Assembly (NCBI RefSeq): GCF_000152965.1
Contig: NZ_CH902583.1
Location: forward strand, 3,539,694-3,603,693
DNA length: 64,000 bases
DNA from: Roseobacter sp. MED193
Lineage (GTDB): Bacteria > Pseudomonadota > Alphaproteobacteria > Rhodobacterales > Rhodobacteraceae
Direction: 5' to 3'
Made by a program: the position numbers and the translations under genes. Of this stretch, positions 1-8,191 are shown piece after piece. The first letter of the stretch is position 1, and each line of letters begins with the position of its first letter. The notes beneath the pieces were generated by a model, which was not told where the DNA came from, made no database searches, and saw only the letters and a program-made list of their open reading frames with translations.

Positions 1-1185
1 CAGAATTGGAATTCAATTGGGCAGTTTTATTCCTTTATCCGCTGCATCATTGCCTCAGCCTTTTTTGACGATGGCGACTTTCAGGCAGGCAACCCCAAGC
101 AGCAAATTCAGCCCTATAATTATGCTCCCAACAATATCGACACCATCTACCCCAAACAGGCCTTTGATCCTGCAAAACCAGCGCCTGCTTTCCCAGGTGG
201 CAGATCGGGTTGTCCGGCCGGGTTGCCTGGGGCGGCAGAGGTGACTGTTTATGCTGATGCCGATGACAGCTCTGCTGCGCCGATCCGCCCGGTTGAGGAT
301 CGCAAAGGCCATGAGGTGTCTGGCGCCTTTGAGCTGATGACGATCGCTAGCCGGGAAGATGTCATGCTGGCGCTGGAAACCATCTGCGAGCAAGGGGAGG
401 GGTACTCAGCCAAACCCGGCGGCGGTGAAGCGATTTGGGACGATCCCGATTCCGAAGCTGAGCAAAGTCATTTTGACAAGTTCCTCGAATTGCAGATGCA
501 GTTTGAGGACTTCTCGCATAGCCTGGAGAGCCTGCCGCCCTGGATGGAGGCACAGATTGATCGGCAATGGCTCGTGGAGGCGGTTCAAGGCAAGGCAAAC
601 AAATGGACGGCGCAGGAGTTGAAGGCCAAGAGTATGCTGTTTGACTATCCAGCCAATCCAACGCGTGCAGACTATGCGCATGACCCAATAGCAACCGCGC
701 TGAATGATTTTTGCAGCGGCTTGTTTCAGTACATGCTGATCCTGACGGAAACCATCTACAAGATTGAGCCAAACTATGTGGACCCCAATAAGACCGGGGC
801 TGACAAGGTTTCAGCTGAGGGTACAGTTCCCCATCAAAAGTACTTCTTTAACATTGCCTTGCACCGCTCGATGATCTGGATTTTGGACAAATTCATCGCC
901 CTGATGCGCGGTTATCATGTGACTTTGACCGATGGTTCTACCGTCGCCTTGGCTCCCAGTTTTGACAATAGCGGCTTTGGATTGGGCGGGCAGGGGTTGG
1001 GAGCACGGGATCAGGCCTTTGACAATCTCGCGCAGCTTGGGGCGCAGGCCCTGCTCGCAACGGCAGGTGACAGTGCTTTGAATGCCTCAGTTGCGCCGCT
1101 GGTGTCCCTCACCATCAACAAGACCTCTGCCGATGGGGAGGGCATGCACCTGCCAGATGTCAGCAGTTACTGGTCACACCCCTAG
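1..1185 (+). CDS. VioB-type ferritin-like domain protein (5' end outside the window)
   Basis: The frame is open from base 1, so the N-terminus lies left of the window; 394 residues are visible. The early part reads IGQFYSFI, then a proline-rich linker, then an EQGEG motif followed by a helix with SHFDKFLELQ. This is the pattern of the second half of the ferritin-like domain of iminophenyl-pyruvate dimer synthase (VioB) relatives, a four-helix bundle that may bind metal. The C-terminal 200 residues are less conserved and contain a long helix (ALHRSMIWILDKF). No membrane segment is seen in the visible part. The gene ends 87 bp before the cysteine-rich precursor and probably heads or belongs to that operon. 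The metal-site residues of the first half cannot be checked. The substrate is unknown; a redox role beside the MNIO is inference. Confidence 0.75.
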   Translation, partial: QNWNSIGQFYSFIRCIIASAFFDDGDFQAGNPKQQIQPYNYAPNNIDTIYPKQAFDPAKPAPAFPGGRSGCPAGLPGAAEVTVYADADDSSAAPIRPVEDRKGHEVSGAFELMTIASREDVMLALETICEQGEGYSAKPGGGEAIWDDPDSEAEQSHFDKFLELQMQFEDFSHSLESLPPWMEAQIDRQWLVEAVQGKANKWTAQELKAKSMLFDYPANPTRADYAHDPIATALNDFCSGLFQYMLILTETIYKIEPNYVDPNKTGADKVSAEGTVPHQKYFFNIALHRSMIWILDKFIALMRGYHVTLTDGSTVALAPSFDNSGFGLGGQGLGARDQAFDNLAQLGAQALLATAGDSALNASVAPLVSLTINKTSADGEGMHLPDVSSYWSHP

Positions 1186-1272
1186 TTGTTGGATCTCCGC
1201 TCCACTTTAGCCTGAAAAGGTTCAAAATCTTGGCCCCTGCGCCACTTGAAGATGCCCGAAAGGACAAACCCC

Positions 1273-1890
1273 ATGTCGGATACCAAGCAAAGCACCGCGA
1301 CCCAATCCAAGCCCCAAAGCGAGCGACCCTCTGTTGTACCGCCGCCGTTTAATTGGAAAGATACTCCCTATGGCAAGGCTGGGGCGCAGTTACAGTTGCC
1401 TGAAGGCGCTGAACTGCACGCCTGCCTGGGATTGAATTCCTGTAAGGGGCAGGACCGTTACGGCATCCACGGGCCCAATGGCAACAACCCAAACAGCTGT
1501 GCTGGTCAGGGGTTTTGCGCCACCACTGAAATCCATTCCTGCCATACCAACAACAACTGCGCCAACCAGGGCGGTTGCGGGCTGTATGGGTGGGGGCCAG
1601 ATATGGATCAGCCAGGCCAGAACGAATGCCGCTCCATGGGGTCCTGTGCCGCGCCCATCAATGCAGAGCGTTTTATCACCGAAGGCGATCGCAAGGGGAC
1701 GAGCGTCTGGAGCCGCGCCCGCGAGGTGTTTGAAACCGCTTATGCGGGAAAGAACAATGGCAAGACGCCGGGCCCAGCCCCTGCGCCCTTTAGTGAAACC
1801 GGTCCGACGGCTTCTTGGATCACCGAAAACTGCAACAGCTTTGCCGCCTGCGGTGCCAGTGGGCTGTCAGGCGGAGGCAGTTGCTCGTGA
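1273..1890 (+). CDS. Cysteine-rich precursor-like protein of the MNIO cluster
   Basis: This 205-residue protein has 12 cysteines. Nine lie in a Gly/Asn-rich core (residues about 50-125) with recurring motifs such as LGLNSCKGQ, NSCAGQGFC, IHSCHTNNNC and NQGGCGL, and three lie at the extreme C-terminus (ENCNSFAAC and GGGSCS). The first 40 residues are polar and Ser/Gln/Pro-rich, like a leader. No Sec signal peptide or membrane helix is visible, unlike bufferins. The ATG at 1273 is chosen because AAAGGAC lies about 8 bp upstream; an in-frame TTG at 1246 lacks this. The stop overlaps the GTG of the MNIO gene (GTGA). In known MNIO pathways the oxidase modifies cysteines (or Asn) of such a peptide, so this is the likely substrate. 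It is much longer than usual precursors, so a metal-binding protein is the alternative. Confidence 0.7.
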   Translation: MSDTKQSTATQSKPQSERPSVVPPPFNWKDTPYGKAGAQLQLPEGAELHACLGLNSCKGQDRYGIHGPNGNNPNSCAGQGFCATTEIHSCHTNNNCANQGGCGLYGWGPDMDQPGQNECRSMGSCAAPINAERFITEGDRKGTSVWSRAREVFETAYAGKNNGKTPGPAPAPFSETGPTASWITENCNSFAACGASGLSGGGSCS

Positions 1891-2849
1891 AAGCTACGCC
1901 CGCAAAAAGAGCAGAAATAACTGACCTACCCAAGCTTGGCCTCGGGTTGGGGCTGCGAAATACCCATTTTGATCACATCCTGAACCACTGGCCTGATGTG
2001 GATTGGTTTGAGGCAATTTCGGAGAATTTTATGGATTCCGGTGGGCGCCCCCGTCAGGTGATCCGCAAAGTGGCAGAACGTTATCCTGTGGTGCTGCATG
2101 GTGTGTCGCTCTCCATTGGCAGCAGTGATCCCTTGGATATGGATTATTTGCAACGGCTTAAATTACTGGCGCAGGAGGTTCAGCCCCAGTGGATCAGTGA
2201 CCATCTGTGCTGGACCGGTGTCATGGGGCTGAATTCGCATGATCTGCTGCCGGTTCCACTGACCGAAGCCACGCTTGATCACATCGCGGCCCGTGTGCTG
2301 CGGGTGCAAGAGATACTCGACCGTCCGCTGATCTTGGAGAACCCCTCTACCTACCTGGATTTTCGCGCCAATACCCTGTCAGAACCAGAGTTCCTGCGCG
2401 CCCTGTGTGAGCGCACTGATTGTGGTTTGCTCCTGGACGTCAACAATGTCTTTGTGACCTGTTTCAACACGGAAAATGACCCTTCTGACTATTTTGACAG
2501 TTTCCCCTGGAACCGGGTGGTGCAGATGCACCTGGCAGGGCACACGGATTGCGGCACTCATCTCATTGACACCCATGACCAACCTGTCCGCCCAGAGGTT
2601 TGGGCGCTTTTTTCCCTGGCTTGGAAACGCAGCAATGGCGCTGCTACACTTTTGGAATGGGATGGAAATATCCCTTCGTTTGGGGAATGCCATCAGGAGT
2701 TGCTCAAGGCCAAAGCCTATATGAACGGGGGGACGGCACAGCTGTCCGGGAAATATGTCCCAGTGCCCGGTGCGTTGGCGGTGTCGAACCCGGTCAATTT
2801 TCTGGTGCCTGACGTGATGGCCGGGTCCGCGGAGCTGGAAGACAGGTGA
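1887..2849 (+). CDS. DUF692 multinuclear non-heme iron oxidase (MNIO, BufB/MbnB-like)
   Basis: This 320-residue TIM-barrel protein is a clear DUF692 member. MNIOs use two or three iron ions and O2 to remodel cysteine or asparagine in ribosomal peptides. Motifs in order: GLGLR (about 20), FEAISENF (about 42-48, Glu and Asn), LHGVSLSIG (His71), ISDHLCW, the pair LLPVPLT, LENPSTYLDF (Glu, Asn), LLLDVNNVFV (Asp, Asn), MHLAGHTDCG with a following THDQPV (His, Asp), and LLEWDG (Glu). These are the usual metal-ligand positions and all appear present. The GTG start at 1887 overlaps the precursor stop and has GGCGGAGG upstream. The 3' end overlaps the partner gene by GTGA, so the three genes are probably translationally coupled. 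Family call is firm; the chemistry performed is not known. Confidence 0.92.
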   Translation: MKATPAKRAEITDLPKLGLGLGLRNTHFDHILNHWPDVDWFEAISENFMDSGGRPRQVIRKVAERYPVVLHGVSLSIGSSDPLDMDYLQRLKLLAQEVQPQWISDHLCWTGVMGLNSHDLLPVPLTEATLDHIAARVLRVQEILDRPLILENPSTYLDFRANTLSEPEFLRALCERTDCGLLLDVNNVFVTCFNTENDPSDYFDSFPWNRVVQMHLAGHTDCGTHLIDTHDQPVRPEVWALFSLAWKRSNGAATLLEWDGNIPSFGECHQELLKAKAYMNGGTAQLSGKYVPVPGALAVSNPVNFLVPDVMAGSAELEDR

Positions 2850-3661
2850 GCGGATCTTTCGAGCTATCAGGCTTACAGCAATGGATGCAGGCGGCCTTGA
2901 TTGAGCCCCAAGCCACTTCCAACCAAGAGATTGAGAGGCGGGTGCGCTCCACTTCTCGCTTATCGGCTGCGACGGCCCTGGGGATTTATCAGAACAGTTA
3001 CCGCCTGCGCATTGCAGCCTGTATGCGTGATCAATTTCCAGCGCTGTGCTACGCATTGGGGGAGGGGTTGTTCAATGATTTTGTCGCCGAATATATCCGT
3101 CAGGCGCCACCCGAAAGCTATACGCTCTATGATCTGGGGCGGCGGTTTGCAGGTTTCTTACAGGCCAACCGTCCCGACCTGGACGCGCCAGTGCCAGAAC
3201 TCTGGGTGGATTTTATCATAGATCTCGCCCGGTTTGAGCGTCAGATCTTTTCGACTTTTGATTGCGCCGGTGCAGAAGGGCTGCATCTGGCGCAGCAAAC
3301 AACGCGGGATTCAGACCTTTGCGTCCAACCCAGTCTCTCGCTTGCGGCCTATGGGTTTCCTGTGGGTGACTACTACCATGCTGTCCGTCAAGAAAAGTCG
3401 CCTCGGCCGCCTGATCGAGAGAGGGTCTACCTGGCCGTGCTACGCAAAGACTATGTCACCCATACAATTCCGGTGAGCTTTGCCCATTTTGTCTTTCTGC
3501 AAGAGATGTGCCGAGGCGGAACCGTAGGCTCGGCGCTGAGCGCCGTGTCACAACAACTCTCGCAGGACCTTGCGCAGGTTGAGAAGGCCTGGAACGAGGT
3601 TTCAGAAATACGCGACAGCTGGATCAACGCGGGATTTTTCCTGGATCGCAGTCGGGCCTAG
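2846..3661 (+). CDS. DUF2063 MNIO partner protein (BufC/HvfC-like N-terminal domain)
   Basis: This 271-residue protein starts LQQWMQAALI and contains ALGIYQNSYRLRIAACMRDQFPALCYALGEGLFNDFVAEYI, broken here by nothing, the hallmark region of the DUF2063 (HvfC/BufC N-terminal) family. A TLYDLGRRFAGFL helix and a WVDFIIDLARFE motif follow, also typical. In bufferin, TglI- and MbnC-type systems such partners bind the precursor leader and hand it to the MNIO; they were once annotated as DNA-binding. The GTG start at 2846 overlaps the MNIO stop. The C-terminal half (residues about 140-270) is the variable part that would recognise this particular precursor. The gene ends the plus-strand operon, and a convergent peptidase gene lies 42 bp away. 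Function by family and position only. Confidence 0.88.
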   Translation: MSGSFELSGLQQWMQAALIEPQATSNQEIERRVRSTSRLSAATALGIYQNSYRLRIAACMRDQFPALCYALGEGLFNDFVAEYIRQAPPESYTLYDLGRRFAGFLQANRPDLDAPVPELWVDFIIDLARFERQIFSTFDCAGAEGLHLAQQTTRDSDLCVQPSLSLAAYGFPVGDYYHAVRQEKSPRPPDRERVYLAVLRKDYVTHTIPVSFAHFVFLQEMCRGGTVGSALSAVSQQLSQDLAQVEKAWNEVSEIRDSWINAGFFLDRSRA

Positions 3662-3703
3662 GGGGACATCGGCCGCTGTGCCACCGCACTATGGGGCGTA
3701 GTT

Positions 3704-4735
3704 TCAATCCGCAGGGATCAGGCTCAGGTATTCAACCGTGTAGCCGTTCACATAATCCAGACTCACCGCGCCATTGCCGCGCCGCCCAATCCCTGGGTAG
3801 CCTGCGACTGGATCGTCTGGATATTTGCCAAAATCCCCATTCCAACTGTTGCGGAAGATGAACCAGCCGCCGCCCAATTCCTCTGGGCCGGGTTGAAAGC
3901 CTGTGACGCAGACGCAATGGCCTGACACCCGGACCTCTCGGTCCACTAGATCAGGGCGAGCGACTGGATCGAACACCATCCCTGAGTTCAGCGCACCGTT
4001 ATAGGTCCAATTGTTCTTGTGAGAGCCTTTCAGTTTGAACACCGGCAGGCCCAAGGCGACAGGGCGGCCCTGGTGGAGCTCTTGCAGGATGCTGTCAGCC
4101 GTGGTGTCTGGGACCGGCCCTTCTTCAAAATCCTCATATTTGACCTTATGAAAACGGCGCGCTGCAGCATCCGCTTCGGCAGCCTGCGAGGGGGGCGATT
4201 GGGAGAACAAACCACGGTGCAGATCGCTGGTCTGATAGGGGGCCAGGGCTTCGGTGCAGATGCCAAGGGCGCTGAGCACCTGATGTGCCTGTTTCAATTT
4301 GGTGGCGCCCAGGGCGTAGTCTGGCAAAACTGCGGCTTCCTCTGGGGTTATTGCGGCGCGCATATGCCAATATAGATACTCAGGGGAATGTAAAACAGGG
4401 GGCGTGCCGCGACGCGCCAGCAGGATATCGACACAGGCGGCGACCGCAAAGGCCGTGCAAGTGCCCCGCGGTCGCTGGTCTCTGGTATCCCAATGCCGCG
4501 ACAAGCCCGCTTCCAGATCAATTGCCTGACCGCGCAGAGCGCCCTGATCACAGCTGCGGCCTGTCGGGGTTCCATGGCGGGCACAGCGATGGACCTCTTC
4601 AGCATATCCGCGGGCGCGAAAAACCCGGTCCAGGGTTTCAGGGGGGGTAAACCCAGCAAAGAAACTTCCAAGGGGCGTTGGCAGATCAGTCAAAACAGCC
4701 TCCATGATCGGGGAAACAGGAGAGAGCGAGAGCAT
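3704..4735 (-). CDS. Papain-like (C1 family) cysteine peptidase
   Basis: The 343-residue product carries the papain triad in order: catalytic Cys93 in RPRGTCTAFA, His in SGHCVCVTGF (about 285) and Asn in FRNSWNGDFG (about 310). The Gln of the oxyanion hole is not obvious in its usual place just before the cysteine. No clear signal peptide is seen; residues 1-15 are weakly hydrophobic. Start is uncertain: ATG at 4735 is taken, with ATG 4705 or TTG 4741 as alternatives, none with a good ribosome site. It lies 20 bp downstream of the haloperoxidase-like gene and is probably co-transcribed with it. It faces the MNIO operon, so it could cut a leader from the precursor, but this is speculation; a general protein-degrading role is equally possible. 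Confidence 0.8.
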   Translation of the reverse strand: MLSLSPVSPIMEAVLTDLPTPLGSFFAGFTPPETLDRVFRARGYAEEVHRCARHGTPTGRSCDQGALRGQAIDLEAGLSRHWDTRDQRPRGTCTAFAVAACVDILLARRGTPPVLHSPEYLYWHMRAAITPEEAAVLPDYALGATKLKQAHQVLSALGICTEALAPYQTSDLHRGLFSQSPPSQAAEADAAARRFHKVKYEDFEEGPVPDTTADSILQELHQGRPVALGLPVFKLKGSHKNNWTYNGALNSGMVFDPVARPDLVDREVRVSGHCVCVTGFQPGPEELGGGWFIFRNSWNGDFGKYPDDPVAGYPGIGRRGNGAVSLDYVNGYTVEYLSLIPAD

Positions 4736-4755
4736 CGACAATCGCTACATTCGGG

Positions 4756-5850
4756 TCAGGTCGTTTTCTTTCCGCCCACGTCGAAGGGCTTGTCCGGGCG
4801 TCCCGGTTTTTTTCCCTCTTGCGGGCTAGAACTCTCATCCTTCAGAGCCGCTGCAATCAGATCAGGCAGCTCATTGGCCAGCCTGTTGGCAACGGCATTG
4901 GATACTCTGCGGCTAAGAGAGGTGCCGCCCTCCAGATCTGGCAGAGTTTCAGGATCAGGCTCAAAGCTGCAGGTGATCCCGGACCATTCTGCGCGCGCTT
5001 GCGTAAGCAGGGCCTTGACCTCTGGCATCTCTTTCAGAAAGCCATGGAAAGTGTCTTTGGCCAGTTGCTGGCCTGCCTGGGTATCGCTACGGAAATGCAC
5101 CCCGGCGATTTCGCGGTTTTCGGAAATACGTTGGGCCAGGGCGGCGGCATAGCGCGCCATGGCATGGTCTTCGCCTTCGTCGAACAGCGCGGCGACAATG
5201 GTCGCGATGAGGGTCATCTGGGTCGCATGGCCGCTGGGATAAGAGGCATGCGGTGGAGTTGGCACCAGCGGCATGAGAGCCGGACAGACCTGTACCGGAC
5301 GAGCGCGTCCAATTTTATGTTTGAAATGCAGCGCAACCATTTGCCCGGCCTGCATGGCCAGCATGATGAGTTTTTGGGTGGCGGGGCGATTGCCTGCGCC
5401 CATCATGAGCATGTTGGACCAATAGGCCTCGCTATTGCCCACCTGCGCCACAATTTCAGCCGCCCGATGCGGTCGTTGGGAATTACGTAGAGTGATCAGG
5501 TCATGCACTTCCCGGCGCAGTGCCAGATCACCATCATCGGGGTTTTGTACCTGAATGGCGCGATCACCTTCGTCCCAACCGGTTTTGGCAAAGCGTTGCA
5601 GGATCAGTTTGATTTCAAGCTGGGGTGACCAGGCATCCTCTGGAAACTCCTGACCGCCGAGATAGGCAAACGGTGCACCGCCTTTGCGCCCCAAGGGTTC
5701 ATTAAATGGAAGCCCTGCAGCAGCCCCAGCAGAGCGATAAGGCGCATAGGACCCGGCAGCAACAGCGCCGTCCACGGCGCCATCAACCGCCCCGTCCACA
5801 GCCCCGTCCACAGCTCCATCGACTGCGCCATCGCGATATCCAGTTGTCAT
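4756..5850 (-). CDS. Vanadium-dependent haloperoxidase / PAP2-fold protein
   Basis: This 364-residue protein shows the three-part vanadate/phosphate site of the PAP2-haloperoxidase fold: KIGRARP (about 178), SYPSGHATQ (about 203) and ENREIAGVHFRSD (about 243-255). The usual Ser before the Arg of the third motif is Asn. There is no membrane-helix pattern, so it resembles soluble vanadium haloperoxidases rather than lipid phosphatases; the halogen specificity cannot be read. The ATG at 5850 is chosen because GGAGG lies 6-7 bp upstream, ahead of any longer start. Right after the start there are six DGAV tetrapeptide repeats. The C-terminal 50 residues are low-complexity and charged. It is the first gene of a two-gene unit with the papain-like peptidase. 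Confidence 0.85.
   Translation of the reverse strand: MTTGYRDGAVDGAVDGAVDGAVDGAVDGAVAAGSYAPYRSAGAAAGLPFNEPLGRKGGAPFAYLGGQEFPEDAWSPQLEIKLILQRFAKTGWDEGDRAIQVQNPDDGDLALRREVHDLITLRNSQRPHRAAEIVAQVGNSEAYWSNMLMMGAGNRPATQKLIMLAMQAGQMVALHFKHKIGRARPVQVCPALMPLVPTPPHASYPSGHATQMTLIATIVAALFDEGEDHAMARYAAALAQRISENREIAGVHFRSDTQAGQQLAKDTFHGFLKEMPEVKALLTQARAEWSGITCSFEPDPETLPDLEGGTSLSRRVSNAVANRLANELPDLIAAALKDESSSPQEGKKPGRPDKPFDVGGKKTT
5761..5832 (-). repeat. Six tandem 12-bp units encoding DGAV
   Basis: Six consecutive 12-bp units code for DGAV six times at the N-terminus of the haloperoxidase-like protein. The units differ at a few third positions (for example GCGCCGTCCACG versus GCCCCGTCCACA). Twelve is a multiple of three, so copy-number change would keep frame. 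Confidence 0.95.
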
Positions 5851-5962
5851 GCGTACCTCCACTTCAGCCCGCATAGGGCCTATGCACCTTGATTGGCCTT
5901 CCCTCACCAGACAACCTTGGCGAGATTGGTGTCAACCCGGCGTGAAGGCCCCGTGAGATAGG

Positions 5963-7981
5963 CTAGTCTTGCAGGCCGATTTCGCGCAGGCGAGCGGCAT
6001 ATTTCTGACCCGTCGCCTGGTCTTGGAAAGGTTGTTTTTTCAAGAATTGACCAATGCGAAACCCCGGATCCAAGCGCTTGATCTCAGAAGCGATTTCGCG
6101 CGCCTGGGTCACTTCCCCGGTTTCGGCTAAAGCCACCGCAGTCATCCGCAGGTTGGAGGTATAATTGGGGTTCAGCCTTTGGGCGCGGCGCCCCGCAGCC
6201 ACAGCCTCGGCGTAGTTGCCGGCGGCAAAATAGGCGATGCTGAGAAAATGCTCTGATCTGAACAGGTAGGGGTCACAGGGGGACAGCTGGATGGCGGCGC
6301 GGGCATTTTTGATGCCTGCCTCTGGCTGTCCGGAAAAGGTCAAGGTGGGGGAGGACCACAGCAGCGCCTCGGCATCGTTGGGGGCGTTGCGCAGCGCTCT
6401 GCTGCAAATCTCGATGGCCTGTTCCGCATAGCCAAACAGCACAGTTTGATTGTGCGCATAGCGCGCCAGCGCACGGCCGCTTTCCCCGCTCAGCCGAACG
6501 GCCTCTTCGGTGGTGGATTGTAGGGCGCGGCCATCGGCCACGGGATCCTTGGACCAGCCCTGCCCCAGGAGGACAGAGTGCCAATCGGTCAACGCGACAC
6601 GGCTAATACCATACCGAGGATCGCGCGCGCAGGCCTCCTCTAGCAATGATTTAGCGGTGATGAAGGTCTTAGGATCCAGGTGAAACGCAATATCGCGGCC
6701 GCGGATCATAAGGTGATAGGCAGATAGGTCTTCTGGCAGGCTACCCTCGGTGCGCCGCAGCTCTGCTGCCGAGACCGAAGGCAGAAGTTGGTGGGTCAGA
6801 TTGATGGCAATATCGGTCTGCATATCAAACAGTTCCGATGCATGGGCTGCATAAGTGTTTGCCCATTCAACCAGCCCGGTTCGTGTGTCGACCAGCTGCA
6901 CTGTGATGCGAAACCTGTCCCCCGCACCGCGAACACTGCCGGTCACCACATAGTCGGCGTTGAGTTCCGGCGGCTGGCTACCGGGCGCGCCAGGCAGGCC
7001 CTGGAACTGGCGGGTCGTATTGCTGGAATAGACCTGCAACTCACGCAGTTGTGCCAGAAGCGATACGGTGTCCTCCAGAATTCCATGTAGAAAAAAGCTC
7101 TCGACTGGAACTGGTCCAAGATCAACAAAGGGGAAAATCGCCAGCTTTGGGGGGCCCTGCTGGCTGGCGGCGGCGGCGGCGCTATGGGGCTGCGAAGCCG
7201 GGAGGGGCTGCGCGGGGACTGGTGCCGCCTTGGGCTTGCCCTCTCGCAGCTCCCCCTTTTTGATTGCCACGACCAGAGCCTGGGTTTCTGCCGAAGGCTC
7301 CATCGCCAGGGCGTCATCAAGGCGTTCATAGAGCTGACTGTAGATTTGCAATGAGGCCCCGGTTTCGCCGCGTTCCGCCAGGCTGCGCATGGCAAAGCGG
7401 CTGGCGGCCTCGTTCAAAGGGTCCAAACGGCAGATAATGCGAGCGGCGCGCAGAGCCTCGGCGGCGCGGGTATGCGGAGCTTCCATCAGATCAAACAGCC
7501 GGGCAATCAGCTGCGCTTCATGGCTCTGGCAGCAGTCGCGCACCCAGCTGTCAAACTCCGGACCAATATGGCCAAACCCCATGAGAAAGAGATCGCAAAA
7601 CTCTGCCCCGCCCTCCAGATGCTGACCGGGAATTTTCTGCCTTAGGGTCGCAATCAGATCGCCAATATCTGTCGAGACCTTTTCAGATCTTAGGGTAATA
7701 TCCGTTGCGGTGATTTCTAGGGTCGCTTCTGTTAGCTCAGGGGCTTCGCGACGGATCTCTGTCAGGCACTGACGCAGAGATGAACGTGCCCGATCTTCCT
7801 CGCTGCCCTCCCAGAGCAATTCCGCCAGTTTGGACCGCAGGGCGCGCTGTCCAGGCTGCAATGCCAAGTAGACCAAAAGCGCGGTGGCTTTCTTTTTACC
7901 ATGAAACACCGGTTGGTTTGCCCAGCTGACGCCGGGACTGCCAAGTGTCCGGATATAAAGGCCTGATTTGGTTTGGGACAT
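5963..7981 (-). CDS. SARP-type transcriptional regulator with BTAD, FlgO/TolB-like and TPR segments
   Basis: The 672-residue protein starts with a winged-helix segment resembling the OmpR/SARP type (LYIRTLGSPGVSW, then KKATALLVYLALQPGQ and RSKLAELLWEG, about 8-60). A BTAD-like helical bundle follows (FDSWVRDCCQSHE to YERLDDALAMEPSAET, about 145-240). A Pro/Ala linker precedes LAIFPFVDLGP (about 275), the start of a domain often found in adenylate-cyclase-like regulators that continues through ADYVVTGSVRGAGDRFRITVQLVD. The C-terminal 250 residues are TPR-like repeats. The start has AAGGA upstream. It is an intracellular regulator of unknown signal. Its direction and position suggest control of the adjacent haloperoxidase-peptidase pair, or the MNIO operon, but no operator is recognised. 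Confidence 0.8.
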   Translation of the reverse strand: MSQTKSGLYIRTLGSPGVSWANQPVFHGKKKATALLVYLALQPGQRALRSKLAELLWEGSEEDRARSSLRQCLTEIRREAPELTEATLEITATDITLRSEKVSTDIGDLIATLRQKIPGQHLEGGAEFCDLFLMGFGHIGPEFDSWVRDCCQSHEAQLIARLFDLMEAPHTRAAEALRAARIICRLDPLNEAASRFAMRSLAERGETGASLQIYSQLYERLDDALAMEPSAETQALVVAIKKGELREGKPKAAPVPAQPLPASQPHSAAAAASQQGPPKLAIFPFVDLGPVPVESFFLHGILEDTVSLLAQLRELQVYSSNTTRQFQGLPGAPGSQPPELNADYVVTGSVRGAGDRFRITVQLVDTRTGLVEWANTYAAHASELFDMQTDIAINLTHQLLPSVSAAELRRTEGSLPEDLSAYHLMIRGRDIAFHLDPKTFITAKSLLEEACARDPRYGISRVALTDWHSVLLGQGWSKDPVADGRALQSTTEEAVRLSGESGRALARYAHNQTVLFGYAEQAIEICSRALRNAPNDAEALLWSSPTLTFSGQPEAGIKNARAAIQLSPCDPYLFRSEHFLSIAYFAAGNYAEAVAAGRRAQRLNPNYTSNLRMTAVALAETGEVTQAREIASEIKRLDPGFRIGQFLKKQPFQDQATGQKYAARLREIGLQD

Positions 7982-8131
7982 TGTGTTCTTTCCTTAAGGG
8001 GAAAGTTAATCACAGGTTTTGCCAGCAAACAACACGGGTTCTGCCAGCATTTACCAAGGGAAAACGGCTCATATGCAGGCTGGTCCGGAACAGCCGCGTT
8101 GTTTGTCGCGTTAGCCGCGGCCGTTCAAAGG

Positions 8132-8161
8132 TTTGCCCCCGCAGAGTGCGGCCGGGGCAAA
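8132..8161 (-). terminator. Hairpin downstream of the ABC operon
   Basis: TTTGCCCC (8132-8139) pairs perfectly with GGGGCAAA (8154-8161), with a further CGC/GCG pair inside the loop. It lies 30 bp past the last gene of the minus-strand ABC operon. There is no U-tract, so factor-independent termination is not certain. Confidence 0.5.
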
Positions 8162-8191
8162 GGCGCTGTGTGCTGGTTGATCTTTCGCTAT

